Assembly: GCA_029215795.1 (NCBI GenBank)
Contig: JARDYH010000004.1
Location: 220,279,517-220,343,516, forward strand
DNA length: 64,000 bases
Direction of reading: 5' to 3'
Source: Anniella stebbinsi
Lineage: Eukaryota; Chordata; Lepidosauria; Squamata; Anniellidae
A program made the position numbers and the translations under genes. The notes below the pieces were generated by a model. It saw only the letters and a program-made list of their open reading frames with translations. It did no database searches and was not told the origin of the DNA. Shown one piece after another: positions 1 through 11,091 of this stretch. How positions within the stretch are numbered: position 1 is the first letter of the stretch; each line of letters opens with the position of its first letter.

Positions 1-134
1 CTTTCTCCAGCCACTCTTCCTCAATGTAAATTTCTGACAGCGCAATGTGTATGTATACTTTGGAACAATTCCTGTGAATTCATAATTACACCTTGATTTA
101 TATTAGTGCTTTTAGCCTTGTCATTGGCTATATT
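1..134. other. unrecognised AT-rich flank
   Basis: No repeat family, open frame or signal was recognised here. Confidence 0.5.
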
Positions 135-585
135 AGAATCATAGAATTGTGGAGTTGGAAAGGACCACAAGAATCATCAAGTTCAACCCTCTGCAATGTG
201 CAGAAAAAGCAATTAAACCATTCATGAGAGGTGGCTGTCCAGCCTCTTCTGAAAAACCTCCAGAGATGGAGAACCCATGACCTCCATAGGTAGACTGTCC
301 ACTGTTGTACAGATCTTACTGTCAATAAGTTTTTCCTTGTATTTAATCGAAATCTAGGTGGCTGTAACTTGTACCCATTATTTCAGGTCCTAATTTCTGT
401 GGCCATGGAAAACAGTTCTTGACCATCTTCCCCGTGGCATCCTTTTATGTACCTGAACACTGCTAACAGGTCTCCCCTCAATCTTCTTTTCTCCAGACTG
501 AACATCCCAACTTCCTTCAGCCCATCCTCATAGGGCAGGTCCCCAAGTCCCTGTATCATCTTTGCTGCCCTGTTCCTTGTAATTT
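135..585 (-). mobile_element. CR1 LINE 3' end, reverse orientation
   Basis: The left edge starts with AGAATCATAGAATTG, the reverse complement of the CR1 terminal octamer (ATTCTATG type). It runs into the typical CR1 3' region: the sequence for removing a short lead, the 'aacatcccaacttccttcagcc' type block near 500-525, and the 'tatcatctttgctgccctg' block near 555-580. The copy is truncated at its 5' side, as CR1 copies usually are. It holds no open reading frame. Confidence 0.85.
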
Positions 586-805
586 ACTTGTCAGGGTCCT
601 TTTGTTCTGGCTTGGAATTTCTATCTCTGCCTTTCTTGCCACCTCTTTTCATCGGCCGTGCTGAGAGCACCTTCTTCCTCCTACTACTGCACACAAACGA
701 GCAAGACTGCTCATCCCTTCCTCTGTGAATTTCCCGGTTCAGGTACAACGTAGCTCTGGTCTCTTCTGTTTTGAATTCAACCCCCCCACCCCAGTTCTGA
801 ACTTA
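586..805. other. no recognised feature
   Basis: Mixed-composition sequence with no repeat or coding signal that I recognise. Confidence 0.4.
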
Positions 806-1310
806 GGCCCTTTCTACACCTCCCAGCATTCTGGGAAGGGGGGCAGAGGCTCTTGCGCTATCCTGATTGTGAGATCATCCCCCAGCATGCACATGTGGCG
901 TGCGACATCCCAGGCAGGGACGTCACGGCTGCCATGGGGGGGGGGGGAGATGGAGCCGGGAGCGCACTTGTGCTCCAACAAACAAGTAGGAGGAAGAAAC
1001 ACCCCAAAATCGCCCCCATCCGCCATCCCATGGAGGACAAAAATGCAGGGGCCTTCTCCCCTGACGGGCACGGAGCCGTGCTGCATGGCTCCGTGCCCGT
1101 TTCTGGTGCCAGGCGGGACAGGCGCCTACACCTCCTGCGGTCTCGAGATGGTCCCATGACCGCTGGAAGAATCAGATTTTCCCAGGGTTTCTTTATCCCT
1201 GGGAAAACCCGTGTCCATCCCCCTGCCCCCGGGAGACCCTGTGCATCATCTGGACACACAGGGAGCACACAGGGACAATCCTGGGGGAAAAGGCCAGTGT
1301 AGAAATGGCC
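806..1310. mobile_element. H1 MITE, GC-rich, PIF/Harbinger-like (copy 1)
   Basis: The ends are inverted: GGCCCTTTCTACACC at the left and GTGTAGAAATGGCC at the right. The flanking triplets are TTA and TCA, a likely decayed 3-bp target duplication. Inside is a perfect 12-bp stem, GGGCACGGAGCC at 1066-1077 and GGCTCCGTGCCC at 1087-1098, with a 9-nt loop. A poly-G run sits near 937-948. Several overlapping open frames of 90-149 codons cross the element on both strands; they follow from high GC content and match no protein family. Four related copies lie in the window. Confidence 0.75.
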
Positions 1311-2164
1311 TCACTCTGCCCCTGCCTCCCCAACCTTCGCACCTTTTAGGTTCCTCCTAAAACCAGCCAACCAGTCAGGCAAGGCAGCAGCTGCAAATTT
1401 CCATATCCTAAGGATGTGTAAATCAACAAAACTCGAGCCCGCTGAAGACCTCCGAATTCAATTTCAAAGCTCATTCCAACTCAAGTCCATATCAGATTGT
1501 GAGCCTCGGTTTTTTCCTTGGCGCATGAAAAGCTCAGCGTATTCTTGTGCATGTTTTTTCCAAATATACACATCCATTTTGCACATCTTTGAAATGTACG
1601 CACTCTTCTCCCATGGATTAAAGCATATTTGTGCACATTTCCCCCCCCAAATATACCTTTTCATGCACATTTTTCAGAAGTGTATGTTTTTCCATAGGCA
1701 GTTTTCAAATGTATGCATTTTTCATGCATATTTCTCAAATGTACGCATGGTGTCAGATGTGTTTGTTTTGGTGCACGAATAACATTGTAAGCTCAGAAGT
1801 GTACAGACTTTCTCTGCAGATTGTATCCAAGTCTGTGTTCGGTCTGGAAGGTACGAACTGGGTAAATCCCAATCAAAACCAGACTAAAACATATATCTCT
1901 ATCTGTATCTTTGCAGCTTCTATGACTGGTGAAGCACTTTAGGTGGCACAGGGAAGTGTGCTAGATCTTCTCCTTCCCTTGTCCTCCCCTCAAAATCCAA
2001 GTATCTCATGCTGCGTCCCTAGTTTGAGACCTGCATTGGGGGGAACATTCTTGTACCCTAATAAAAACCTTCTTTCGAGAGTGCCAGCTACTATTTCCAC
2101 ACCATCTGGGCACTGTTTGCCATTGGGAGTGGTCTTGTGTTAAAGATTTTCATTGTAAGACCAT
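1311..2164. other. intergenic; T-rich stretch with repeated TGCAT-like words
   Basis: Positions about 1500-1790 are T-rich and repeat short words such as TGCACATTT and AATGTATGCA. This resembles a decayed palindromic MITE and is similar in texture to 34400-34765. The rest of the stretch shows nothing that I recognise. Confidence 0.35.
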
Positions 2165-2530
2165 TGATGGAGGCCCTACTTGCTGGCCCGCCGTTAAGAT
2201 CCATAAGGTTGGTGAGCACTAGAGATAGGGCCTTCTTAGTGTTGTCCCCTGCTGTATGAAACTTCCTCCCAAGATATATACAGCTGGCTCCATCTGTGGT
2301 TGGTTTTAGGTGGGTTTTAAACATGTATTAGCTTTCTTTGACTTTTAATTAAAATGTTTTTGCTGCTTTTGATTCTGGTTCATTTTTGCATTGGTTTTAA
2401 AATGAGGATGTTATGAACTTCTACTGATCTCAAATTGTATGCCTCACATTGCAAGCCACTACGGGAAGGCTGCAATCTTGAAAGGGGCAAGAATTTATTT
2501 AATACATAATTCATAAATGAATAAATACAC
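2165..2530 (+). mobile_element. L2-clade LINE 3' end fragment
   Basis: Positions 2210-2280 resemble the decayed last coding block of L2-like reverse transcriptases (the RAF...W-N-LP region), followed by a T-rich 3' UTR and an AATAAATA-type tail near 2510-2530. It is short and out of frame. Confidence 0.6.
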
Positions 2531-3839
2531 ACAATAGCCTACAGCCTGTAGTACACCAGTTGTGCATCCCGCCAACTGTACACCGGATCTGGCTTTCAGC
2601 ACATGTTCTGCAATATTTTTCTATATTAGGTGCAGATTCCTAGGAATTCATTAGTATTTTTTTCCAGCCCTAGTCATTTACGTGATTCTGCAGTATTTTT
2701 TCCAGCTCTGCCAGGAATGCCCTTTAATTCTTCACATCAACCTAACAGGAAGTCCCTTTTGTAGAAGAATGAATGAATTGCAAATTGGACTTCCTTGTAT
2801 TAAAAAAAAAAATAGACATGGACCATTGGCTTCCATTGGCATTTTGAACAAGTGATTCAGGGCTCTATTTGTATTGACAGCTGATTTATAGGTGTGCAGT
2901 CAACATTGCTATCTGATTTCTCCCTGGAGCAGAATTAATATCATTTATCTTGGGAAACTTCCAGTCCGGCATATTCATTTCATCTTATCTTGCACCTGAG
3001 AGCTGGCCCAGCTCCACAGGTAAGTTTTCCTTCCTAACACAACTTGTTAGAGAAGAACAAAGACCAGCGTGCTAAGGAGAGGACACAGGAGTCCTCTCCA
3101 AACGGAGCATTTGCATTTTCCTTACCTGGGTCATGCAGGCCAAGGACTGATTTCAAGTGATACTTCTATGCCTTAAAGAGCTGGACGGCAAGAACTTCCA
3201 TGAACGCTGTTTCTTCCATTAGTGCGACGGAAAGAAAACGGCGCCAGCACCAACTTGTTCTTCTGCCAATCCTACCACTATTGCAGACATAGGAGCCTCC
3301 TTTGCATCTGAAGTTTTACCGACTCGTCGTTTTTCTTTTCTCAACCCAAAACATGGTTATCAGTAGGATTAGTTTTTATATAACACTTGTCAATTATGAA
3401 CATCAGTGAGGACTCCAGGTTTCTGAGGCCCATGGGGCAGGACACCCACAATGGGTCCCCTCCCTCAGTGGGTCTACCTTCCAACCCCCCAGAGTCACTA
3501 GCTTCTATCACTCCTCATCCTCTTTCTCATCATTGCTACTACTAGCTTGCTTGACAGGCAGAGAGCCAGTGAGTAAGCAGGCCGTGGCGTCTCCTGCTCC
3601 TGCTTCTCCTCACCACCACCCTTGTCTGGGCCAGCGTGAGAGGCAGTGAACGAGCAGGTTGCGACGGTGAAGAGGAGGAGCAAATCCGGGAGGCTTTTGT
3701 CAATGGGACCCTGTTGCGGTGTGGACTCTCAGCAAGCGGCCAACCATGCCTGCTCTTGATGCTGCCCCTGATTAACATGGCTCTTTACAAAGCAATAACA
3801 AGTGAACACAGGCCGTCTCCTCCCACCTTGGCTACAGCA
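2531..3839. other. no gene recognised; partly GC-rich from 3420
   Basis: About 1.3 kb without a recognised gene or element. Positions 3420-3780 are GC-rich and loosely resemble 53330-53640, possibly an old DNA transposon. A consensus splice-donor string at 3017-3025 has no supporting exon. Confidence 0.35.
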
Positions 3840-4870
3840 AATGTCTCTTCTCTGGACTTCCGTGCTCACATTTCAGTCCTCTTACTTTTATCCAGAACTC
3901 TGCCACCAAAGTCATTCACCCCTCCCTCTTGTTAGGACCACGCGATCCCTGACTTTGGCTTCCCATCTTCTTTCACTCCACAAAGCCATCCTTACCTTTG
4001 AAGCTCTCCATGGCCTTGCCCGGCCTTCTGTCTCTGCCCTCCTTTTGGTCCCCTCACTTGCCCCTTGCCTTTCCTCATCTTATGATGCTCAGCCTGTTCT
4101 CTTATGCAACTGCTTGTCTCCCCCCCCTTTCTTGCCCCTGAACACTTACAAGATGCCACCATCCTGTTCCTTTAAACCCAAAACTCATCTTTCCCATGTA
4201 ACTTTTGGCTTAACCTCCTTGCCCTTATCCCCAATGGAAATGATGCCAATGTTGCCGGCCCTATCATTAGCCAACCTGATGCACCAGCAGCAGAGCACAG
4301 GAAGAGCGGCACTTTGTGCCGCTCTCCCCACTGCCCAGGCGGTCCGCCGCTTCTTTTGACTACAGCTGTGGCCACCGCCACTGACTGCCCACCCTGCCTG
4401 CAGCCAGCCAACCAATCCGGTCAACCGAACTATCGTGAGAGGCTCGGAGACACAACCTCCCACAAAATTTGGCTGACCTCCCCGCAGGAGTATCGCAGCT
4501 GGGACACGAGGTGGGAGTGGTGGCTGAGTGGGCAGGAGTGAGTGGAGAGCTGTGTGGGCTGGCCAGCTAAGTAGGTAGGTAGGTTGGGTGGGCGTGCAGG
4601 GCGGGTGGCGGCCACAGCGGTAGCAGCCTGCCTGCCTGCCTGAGCGACTGAGTGTGTAGCAGGAGCAGCATTGTTGCTTTGCTTGAGGCGGTAACACAGC
4701 TTGGGCTGGGCCTGGATGCCTCTGTACATGTAGCTCTAGTAGCTCATGTTCTCCCCTTGTTATCCGTGCCTCTTCCTTCCCTCTAACAACATTAAGATTG
4801 TAAGCTCCTTGCAGCAGGGAACCATTCTTTTGTTCTGTCCCTCTCAAAGTGCAGCAGTGTCTCTCTCGTT
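3840..4870 (+). mobile_element. possible LINE 3' remnant, interrupted
   Basis: Positions 3900-4210 conceptually translate, across frames, into fragments resembling the C-terminal block of L2-like LINEs (a TFEALHGLA-type string at about 3995-4020). Positions 4780-4860 resemble a LINE 3' end with the words TTAAGATTGTAAGCTCCTTG. Between them, 4210-4780 is GC-rich and unassigned, with short GTAG and CTGC runs. A 220-codon open frame on the minus strand (4185-4847) crosses this part and resembles no protein. Confidence 0.35.
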
Positions 4871-4892
4871 AATAAATTAAGTCTCTTTCATG

Positions 4893-4894
<2 letters not shown>

Positions 4895-4924
<30 letters not shown>
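4895..4924. repeat. (CA)n microsatellite
   Basis: About 15 uninterrupted CA units directly before the CR1 copy. Confidence 0.95.
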
Positions 4925-4925
<1 letters not shown>

Positions 4926-5318
4926 CAAAGCCCTATGATGAGAGACTGAAAGAACTGGGCATGTTTAGCATTGAGAAGACTGGAGACATGATAGTACTCT
5001 TCAAATACATGAAAGGTTGTCATACAGAGGAGGGCCAGGATCTTTTCTCCATCATCCCAGAGTTCAGGACATGGAATAATGGGCTCAAGTTACAGGAAGC
5101 CAGATTCCGGCTGGACATCAGGAAAAACTTCCTGACTGTTAGAGCAGTACAACAATGGAACTAATGACCTAGGGAGGTGGTGGGCTCTCCCACATTAGAG
5201 GCATTTAAGAGGCAGCTGGACAACCATCTGTCAGGATGCTTTCAGGTGGATTCCTGCACTGAGAAGGGGTTGGACTCGATGGCCTTATAGATGCTTTCCA
5301 AATTTATGATTCTATATG
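4925..5318 (+). mobile_element. CR1 LINE 3' end
   Basis: A classic CR1 terminal segment. It contains the end of ORF2 (the GLKLQEARFRLDIRKNF string at about 5080-5135), the 3' UTR words GGCAGCTGGACAACCATCTG and GGTTGGACTCGATGGCCTTA, and the terminus ATGATTCTAT. It is truncated at 5'. A 67-codon open frame at 4961-5164 is the residue of CR1 ORF2 and not a host gene. Confidence 0.9.
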
Positions 5319-5364
5319 TGTGTGTATGAATTAATTAATTAATTAAAAAACGTAATTAATAGGC

Positions 5365-5509
5365 TAGGGTAGCCTTCTTCAACCTGGTGCCCTACAAAAG
5401 TTTTGCACTACAACTCCCAGCATTCCTGAACATTGACTATGCTGGCGGGGTCTGATGGGAGTCAAAGTCCAAAACAACTGGAGGGCACCAGGTTGGGAAA
5501 GGCTGAGCC
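5365..5509. mobile_element. SP palindromic hAT-like MITE (copy 1)
   Basis: The arms pair over most of the length: CAACCTGGTGCCCT at the left with GGGCACCAGGTTG at the right. The left arm holds ACTACAACTCCCAGCATTCC at 5407-5426, close to the ZNF143/SBF-type promoter motif. The left end is TAGGGTAGCC. Confidence 0.75.
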
Positions 5510-6191
5510 TTCACACAACAACTCTTTCTGGAATCTGTCCACAGGCACCGTTTGATCCTTATGCAACTGCTCAGTGCTGCCTTAAAGGCATTTAGGCTCC
5601 AAGCTCAGCCGAAATCCCTCCGGCTCTGGGATTTCTGAAACACATATGCAAACCCTGCTCTGGATGAACCACTTCAAAAGGTACAACTACTGCCTTTGAG
5701 ATCTCTCCCAGCTAAAGAGCAGCAACAGACATCAGACCAGGTGAGCTCTGCCAAATAAGCAACTTCCACCCAAGGGCTGCTGTTAATGAGAGAGACGGGG
5801 CATGGATAGACTTCCTGTCCTCAATCAAAGGCCACAAGCATTGCAATTAATAAGCAGGCTGGTGCAGGACAAGAATGTAATGAAAAGCTGGACTGCAGCT
5901 ATCACAACAAACCAATGAGAGTTTCTTACCAATGGGAGCTAGATTGTGAAAATAATTTGGCTGTGACCTCCCAACATCCAGAGCAGGAAAAGAGGCACAC
6001 TTGCTTTCATAGTCTCTATGGAAGTATAGTGAGCAAAGGGTTTACTGGCCCCATCGATAGGTTTTTCCAGAAACAACTTCACAAATATTGTGATTTCAGT
6101 CTAAGCTTCTCTTTATGATTGGCTTTCCCAATCTGTGTTGCTGCTGTTTCTATCATCTACAGCCAGAACGATGGAAGATGCAGTCCAACTA
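5510..6191. other. no recognised feature
   Basis: About 680 bp with no repeat or coding exon that I can support. The 67-codon frame at 5915-6118 has no recognisable domain. Confidence 0.4.
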
Positions 6192-6572
6192 TAGGGTGAC
6201 CTTATGGAAAGGAGGACATGGCTCCTCCTTTCCATATGTATAGGACAGGGCTTCTCCTTTCCATGTTATATAGAAAACAGAATTTCAGCAGATGTCATTT
6301 GTATGCATGCAGCACCTGGTGAAATTCCCTCTTCATCACAACAGTTAAAGCTCCAGGAGCCCTGCCTTCTTGACCAGATACAAAAGCTGCAGGAGTATAG
6401 CTCTAGTGACCAGATACAAAAGAGGGCAGGGCTCCTGCAGCTTTAACTGCTGTGAGGAAGAGGGAATTTCACCAGGTGCTGCATGCCTACCAATGACACC
6501 TGCTGAAATTCCCCTTTCAATACAACTGCTAAAGATGCAGGAGCCCTGCCCTCCTTTCCATATCGTCAGCCT
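6192..6572. mobile_element. DP nested-palindrome hAT MITE, rearranged copy
   Basis: The left end is TAGGGTGACC and the right end a decayed GTCAGCCT. The interior words of the family are present: GCAGCACCTGGTGAAAT and its complement, CTTTAACTG and ACAGTTAAAG. Extra partial repeats of the outer arm (6225-6265) and of the central block (6360-6430) make this copy longer than the usual 320 bp. Confidence 0.8.
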
Positions 6573-7170
6573 GGGTCTGTTTATTGTAAAGATTTCAAGT
6601 GTTGGTTTAAAAATAAAAGGCAACTTGAGAAGCCACACTCCCCCACTCACCTTCTCACCCCTCTGGTCGCATTCAAACCACTTTTGACATTTCTAACAAT
6701 GGCTGGCAGATGATGATTTAATATTTTACCAAGTAATTAGCTGATCCTCATGTGGCATCTGTTGGGGGGTCTAACAGCTGGCCCTTAAACCAATCTATTC
6801 CTTTGAAATATGACAAAAGAGATGGTGCAGTGAAGGTTAATTGCAAACCCTTTTCTTTAGCCTTCTTTTGGCTTCGGTACAGATTTAAACGAAGTCCCAT
6901 GTCTTTTTTCTTTTCTTTTTTTAAGTCTGCTTATATAAGAAGACCTGCCCATTATTTTGGGAATTTTTGGAATGATTTATTACCAGCTCCAACTGCTGTA
7001 AAAGCAGGCCAAAACTGATACGAAGCCCATAGGGAATTATAAAAACAAATTTACACCACAGGTCACAGCCGCTCACCCAAAAGAAGAAAAATCCAACATC
7101 ACATAAAAAGCAGCAAGGATCATGTAATTAAAAAAAATGGCAAAACAATCCCATGACCCAGCAGAACTCA
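6573..7170. other. no recognised feature
   Basis: AT-rich sequence without recognised repeats or coding signal. Confidence 0.4.
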
Positions 7171-7410
7171 ACAGAAGAACTCTAACTGAACATAGTTTAA
7201 CATTTTGTTTTATGGTTACCAGCTTCAGAACAAGCCAGGATATTCAATCAACAGAAGAACTCTAACTAAACATAGTTTAACATTTTGTTTTATGGTTACC
7301 AGCTTCAGAACAAGCCAGGATATTCAATCAACAGAAGAACTCTAACTGAACACAGTTTAACATGTTTTATGGCTACCAACTTCAGGATATTCAATCAAAT
7401 TCATATAATT
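7171..7410. repeat. tandem repeat, 80-bp unit, about 2.8 copies
   Basis: Units start with ACAGAAGAACTCTAACT at 7171, 7251 and 7331. The first two units are nearly identical. The third has an internal deletion and more substitutions, so the duplication of unit 1/2 looks recent. Confidence 0.95.
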
Positions 7411-7419
7411 GTTCAACAT

Positions 7420-7770
7420 CCTGGGCCAAAATTCAACCATGGATAAGAAAGCTCAACTATGGTTTGGGGTGGTTGGAAATGAGAAACTATGATTACAATT
7501 GGCTGATTGCTAAAACAAATACACTCATGTTTTGTGGTGAGTCTGCAAACCATGGTTTGTGCTAACTATGACGGTTTGTACTAACCATAGTTTAGTGTGA
7601 TGGCTGAATTGATTAATCGTAGTTATGAGCATTGCACCACCTTTTCTGCACCATGAAGAGGGAAGAGAACCTATGGAGCTGGGTGCTGGAAAAGAAAAGC
7701 ATATAAGCAGCACTAAACCATGGTTTGCGTGTTTTATGTAATATCCCACTATATTACATAAAACTATAGT
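7420..7770. mobile_element. probable palindromic MITE with CCATGGTTT words
   Basis: The words CAACCATGG, AACCATGGTTTG, CTAACCATAG and AAACCATGGTTTGCG recur in both orientations, a pattern seen in other short palindromic elements in this window. Termini and target duplication could not be fixed. Confidence 0.4.
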
Positions 7771-8389
7771 TCTGCAAGATCTCTGAATTGATCCTGTTCC
7801 TCTGTCTTTTTACGTCCACACTACACATTGAAAACAATGTGAAGGAGCAATCTGTGATGCTTGTTTAAGGGTAGATTTGTTGACATAGCAGACTAGATTC
7901 TCCTACAATGTCTGTTCAGGCAAACTAAAAAAAAACCCAACACCCCAGGAAATGGTTAGTGGAGCACTAGCCAGTGAAAAATACCTGGTACAAATACTCT
8001 GTCCCACAACACTCTGTCTTTGCAACCAGGTCTGAGCACCAAAATAGCACGAGTGGCCCTTTGTTGACGAGGCTGTGACCACTCACTGCTAAGGCCAAAC
8101 AGAGTTTGCGTCTAATAAATCACGCCAAATGCACAAACAGCGTTTAACTAATGGAAGCTGCTTGATTTATTCTGCTCACTGAGAAATCTGCAGAATTCTC
8201 TGGTTGCAGGATTTTAATTTTTAACTAGCAGCCCTTGCAGAACTCTCTAGAGATAGTCAGCAAAGGGCAAATTTCAGCCAATTTTGCTGCAGGGATCAAA
8301 GCAAATAGTGGTCTGAATATGAGGAACAAGAGAAAGGATGCAATCTTAAAAAGCTAGATAAATTCATGAAAGACAGAGCAAGTAATGGC
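7771..8389. other. no recognised feature
   Basis: No repeat family, exon or RNA gene recognised. Confidence 0.4.
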
Positions 8390-8466
8390 TATAAGCCCCA
8401 AGTTCCTCAACCTGGCTGGGGAATGATAGGAATTATAATCTACACCAAACTGGGGAAGCCTGAGAT
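8390..8466. mobile_element. SP palindromic MITE, internally deleted
   Basis: TCCTCAACCTGG at the left and AACTGGGGAAGCCTGAG at the right are the two ends of the SP family with a decayed centre. Confidence 0.5.
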
Positions 8467-8764
8467 AAACCATGACCAGGACAAGTGTTGCCTCAGTGAT
8501 TAAAGTGTGCCACTGCATGTTGCATCCCTGGGACAAACAGCAAGGTACGGCTGCACAGGTGGCCATCTACACACTGCCCCCAAAGAGGAAATGCATCACT
8601 ACCCCTGCTACAAAGATCGCACCTGCTGCAGAAGATCACTAGAAACCATCAGCGGTTGTAGTCAGGATCAACATTTGGCCTTGGGTAATAGGTATTAGTT
8701 TTGCTACTATTTGGATTGCAATTTTGTATTTGTACCTAGTATTAAGTATTATTGGATTTTTTCA

Positions 8765-8797
<33 letters not shown>

Positions 8798-8798
8798 G
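8765..8798. repeat. (TG)n microsatellite
   Basis: About 15 TG units with one C interruption. Confidence 0.95.
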
Positions 8799-8849
8799 AG
8801 ATGACTTCAGCCTTGTCTCTGCTAGTGAATCAACTTGAAATGATCTTGA

Positions 8850-8978
8850 AATATTGGGGGAACGTGGGTGGGAGGGTCCTGTTGCACTCATGTCTTGCTT
8901 GTGGGTTCCCGTGGGTAGCTGGTTGGCCACTGTGTGATCTGATCCAACATGGCTCTTCTTAGGTCCTTATGAAAATGT
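8850..8978 (+). mobile_element. CR1-type LINE tail (TTATG type)
   Basis: The words GTGGGAGGGTCCTGTTGCAC, GCTGGTTGGCCACTGTGTGA and TGATCCAACATGGCTCTTCT are the 3' end of a CR1 subfamily found eight times in this window. Confidence 0.8.
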
Positions 8979-9062
8979 TATATTTTATCATGTAAACTCT
9001 CCCGACGTTGTGAACTGCTTTGTGCGTGGTTGACCAGGGGAACCAGCATACAAATAAACTAT
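8979..9062 (+). mobile_element. possible LINE 3' UTR fragment
   Basis: A T-rich stretch followed by GTGAACTGCTTTGTG and an ATACAAATAAA tail resembles L2-type 3' ends, with low certainty. Confidence 0.35.
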
Positions 9063-9067
9063 GATTG

Positions 9068-9388
9068 GGTTCGCCTGGCACAAGGGTAGTTAACAAGCCA
9101 TGTTGGACTGTTAACCACCACAACACATGCTGGTCATATGCTGGCTCACTTCCCTAATTACCCTCATGGGTTCTGAACAAACCACCCAACAACCCTACAA
9201 CAGACTGTAGTTTCTGGGTGGTTTGTTAACTACCCCAGCCACTCACCCTGGCCAAATTCAGATGTCACAACAACCCATGTCCAGTGAAGGTAATTAGGGA
9301 AATGAGCTGGCACACAATTTGCATGTGTGAGGATGATTTGCAAACCACTATGGCTGATTAACCACCCCCGTGTTGTGTGAACCAGGCA
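9068..9388. mobile_element. palindromic MITE of the TTAACCACC type
   Basis: The left GTTAACAAGCCATG arm and the right ATGGCTGATTAACCACC arm are complementary with decay. CTTCCCTAATTACC at 9150 pairs with GGTAATTAGGGAAATGAG near 9290. Termini are uncertain. Confidence 0.55.
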
Positions 9389-9414
9389 GGCCTGTGTCTA
9401 ACACGGCTACCATT

Positions 9415-9660
9415 GATGATGATATAAAACGGTCCGGAAGCTTCAACTGGTCCAAAATAGGGCAGCGAAACTATTATCAGGGACTGACCAACATGATCAT
9501 ATTATGCCAGTACTTTTCCCATCTGCAATGGCTGCCAGTCCATGTCCAAGCCCAATTCCATGTGCTAGTACTAACATTCAGAGCCCTAAATGGTTTGGGA
9601 CAGTTTATGGGATGGATCGTCTCCTCCCATATACACTTGCCTGGACCCTAACATCAGCTT
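9415..9660 (+). pseudogene. L2-clade LINE reverse transcriptase C-terminal fragment
   Basis: The block after the RT active site of L2-like LINEs is recognisable: the K-L-Q-L-V-Q-N-R-A-A-type segment at about 9435-9465, the L-Q-W-L-P-V-type segment at about 9520-9545, and LTFRALNGLG at about 9567-9597. Frameshifts and a stop break it. It resembles the matching block of the larger element at 31080-31260. Confidence 0.7.
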
Positions 9661-10239
9661 CAGCGGTCCTTCTCCAGGAGCCTCCACCACTCCACCTCCC
9701 CACCCCTTCTGAGTTCTTCCTCCTCCTTCAACGAGCACCATGCTATAGACTTCCAGAGGCTTTTCTTATGAGATTTTGGCCTCCTTGTGTTTCAATTGCT
9801 GGTTTATTGAAAACATAGTGTGCAAGGTGACCTTTGGAACACAAGCTACCCACCCAAGCTGTTTCAATAAACGCTGCTGCTTGCAATGCAAGAAGGCACC
9901 AGGGATTTCTCCAGGCTCCCATCTTGCTTTCATTTAGTGCTTCTTCTTTCTTTTCGTTTCTTTCTGCCCCCCCGCCCTTGGACATTTTCACAAGATCACA
10001 CAGCAATAGAACAGGTAGCGCTCTACCACGCAAGATATGTTCCTGATAGAACCCCTCAGTTCTAAACATGAACACAACATCCACCCAGGTGGTTCCTCGA
10101 CAGGCTCAATGGGGAGCCCTTGTGGGTCAAATTTTGCCCAGGACTGAAGGTGCCCCACCGCTGATTTAGATTGTAAGGTTCCCTGGGCAGCGCCCTACAC
10201 ATTGTCACTATGACACGCTGTAAAGCAGAGTAAGTAACC
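9661..10239. other. no recognised feature
   Basis: Pyrimidine-rich stretches but no supportable gene or repeat. Confidence 0.4.
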
Positions 10240-10366
10240 TAGGGTCTTCCAGATGTTTCAGACTACAACTCCCATGAGTCCCAGCCCAGCATGGCCAGAG
10301 GTCAGGGATCATGGGAGTTGTAGTTCAACACTTCTGGAGGACACCAGGTTGAGGAAGGCTACCCTA
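10240..10366. mobile_element. SP palindromic hAT-like MITE
   Basis: The ends are TAGGGTCTTCC and GGAAGGCTACCCTA. ACTACAACTCCCATGAG at 10263-10279 pairs with CATGGGAGTTGTAGT in the right arm. The centre is CCAGCATGGCCAG. Confidence 0.8.
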
Positions 10367-11083
10367 GCCTATTCATTTCATTACATCCATTCATTCCACC
10401 TGCTGTAAAATATCATATGTGTTGATGACCCTACACAAAAAGAAGACATGCAGAAAATCTCTCCTCCCAAAGCACAAACAGAACTTCCTACAGGCTCTTC
10501 CTTCGCTATTCAAACCAATCCTACCTCCTTCCCTTTGAAGTGAAGGGGCGTCTTGCACAACAAGGAGAAAACCCAACATCAAGAAACTGTGTGGGAATGG
10601 AGATAAGACAGCAGAGAAAATGCCAAAGGAAAAGAGCGGGCTGCTGGGGGGGGGGGGGGGCGGCGCTGGTGAATTAACACCCCACCCATCCCAGAAATCA
10701 GAGACTTTCAGAAGCCCTGAGCACTTCTTCATTCATTGATAGTGTCTGCATGATGTGATGTCTCCCAAGTCTGACTGCAGGGACAGGTCGGTGAGCCTTA
10801 ACCAGAATATTAAAGGCTGCTTCATGGCTCCCTCTCGCGCCTCTTGGCATGACTGGAAAGGTAACTTGCGGCACGTTCCGAAACATCAAACAGAAGCCGA
10901 GAGGCTAAGCTGTGTGGAAGACCATGAAAGATTATTGGCTGGCTATTCCTTAACACAAACTCCCTGTTTGTTTCTCACATAACCCACATCTGTTACATTA
11001 ATGAGAATCCATTCCAAATAACGTTGTTTTCCCTGAGTACCTACTGTCTGCCTCAGCAATTTATGCAGGGATCAGGGTGTACT
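10367..11083. other. no gene recognised; G-run at about 10647-10660
   Basis: A homopolymer G tract of about 14 is present. No exon or repeat is otherwise recognised. Confidence 0.4.
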
Positions 11084-11091
11084 CTAGAAAT

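Noticed and set aside
725..1302. Overlapping 136-149-codon frames on both strands
   Set aside because: All lie in or over an H1 MITE with a poly-G run; no protein family resembles them.
3017..3025. Perfect splice-donor string CAGGTAAGT
   Set aside because: Such a 9-mer is expected by chance in a window of this size; no acceptor, open exon or conservation supports it.
4185..4847. 220-codon open frame on the minus strand
   Set aside because: Low-complexity Pro/Gln/Cys-rich translation without a recognisable domain, overlapped by open frames in other phases in GC-rich DNA.
7171..7410. CRISPR-like repeat array
   Set aside because: Contiguous 80-bp tandem units without spacers, in vertebrate DNA.
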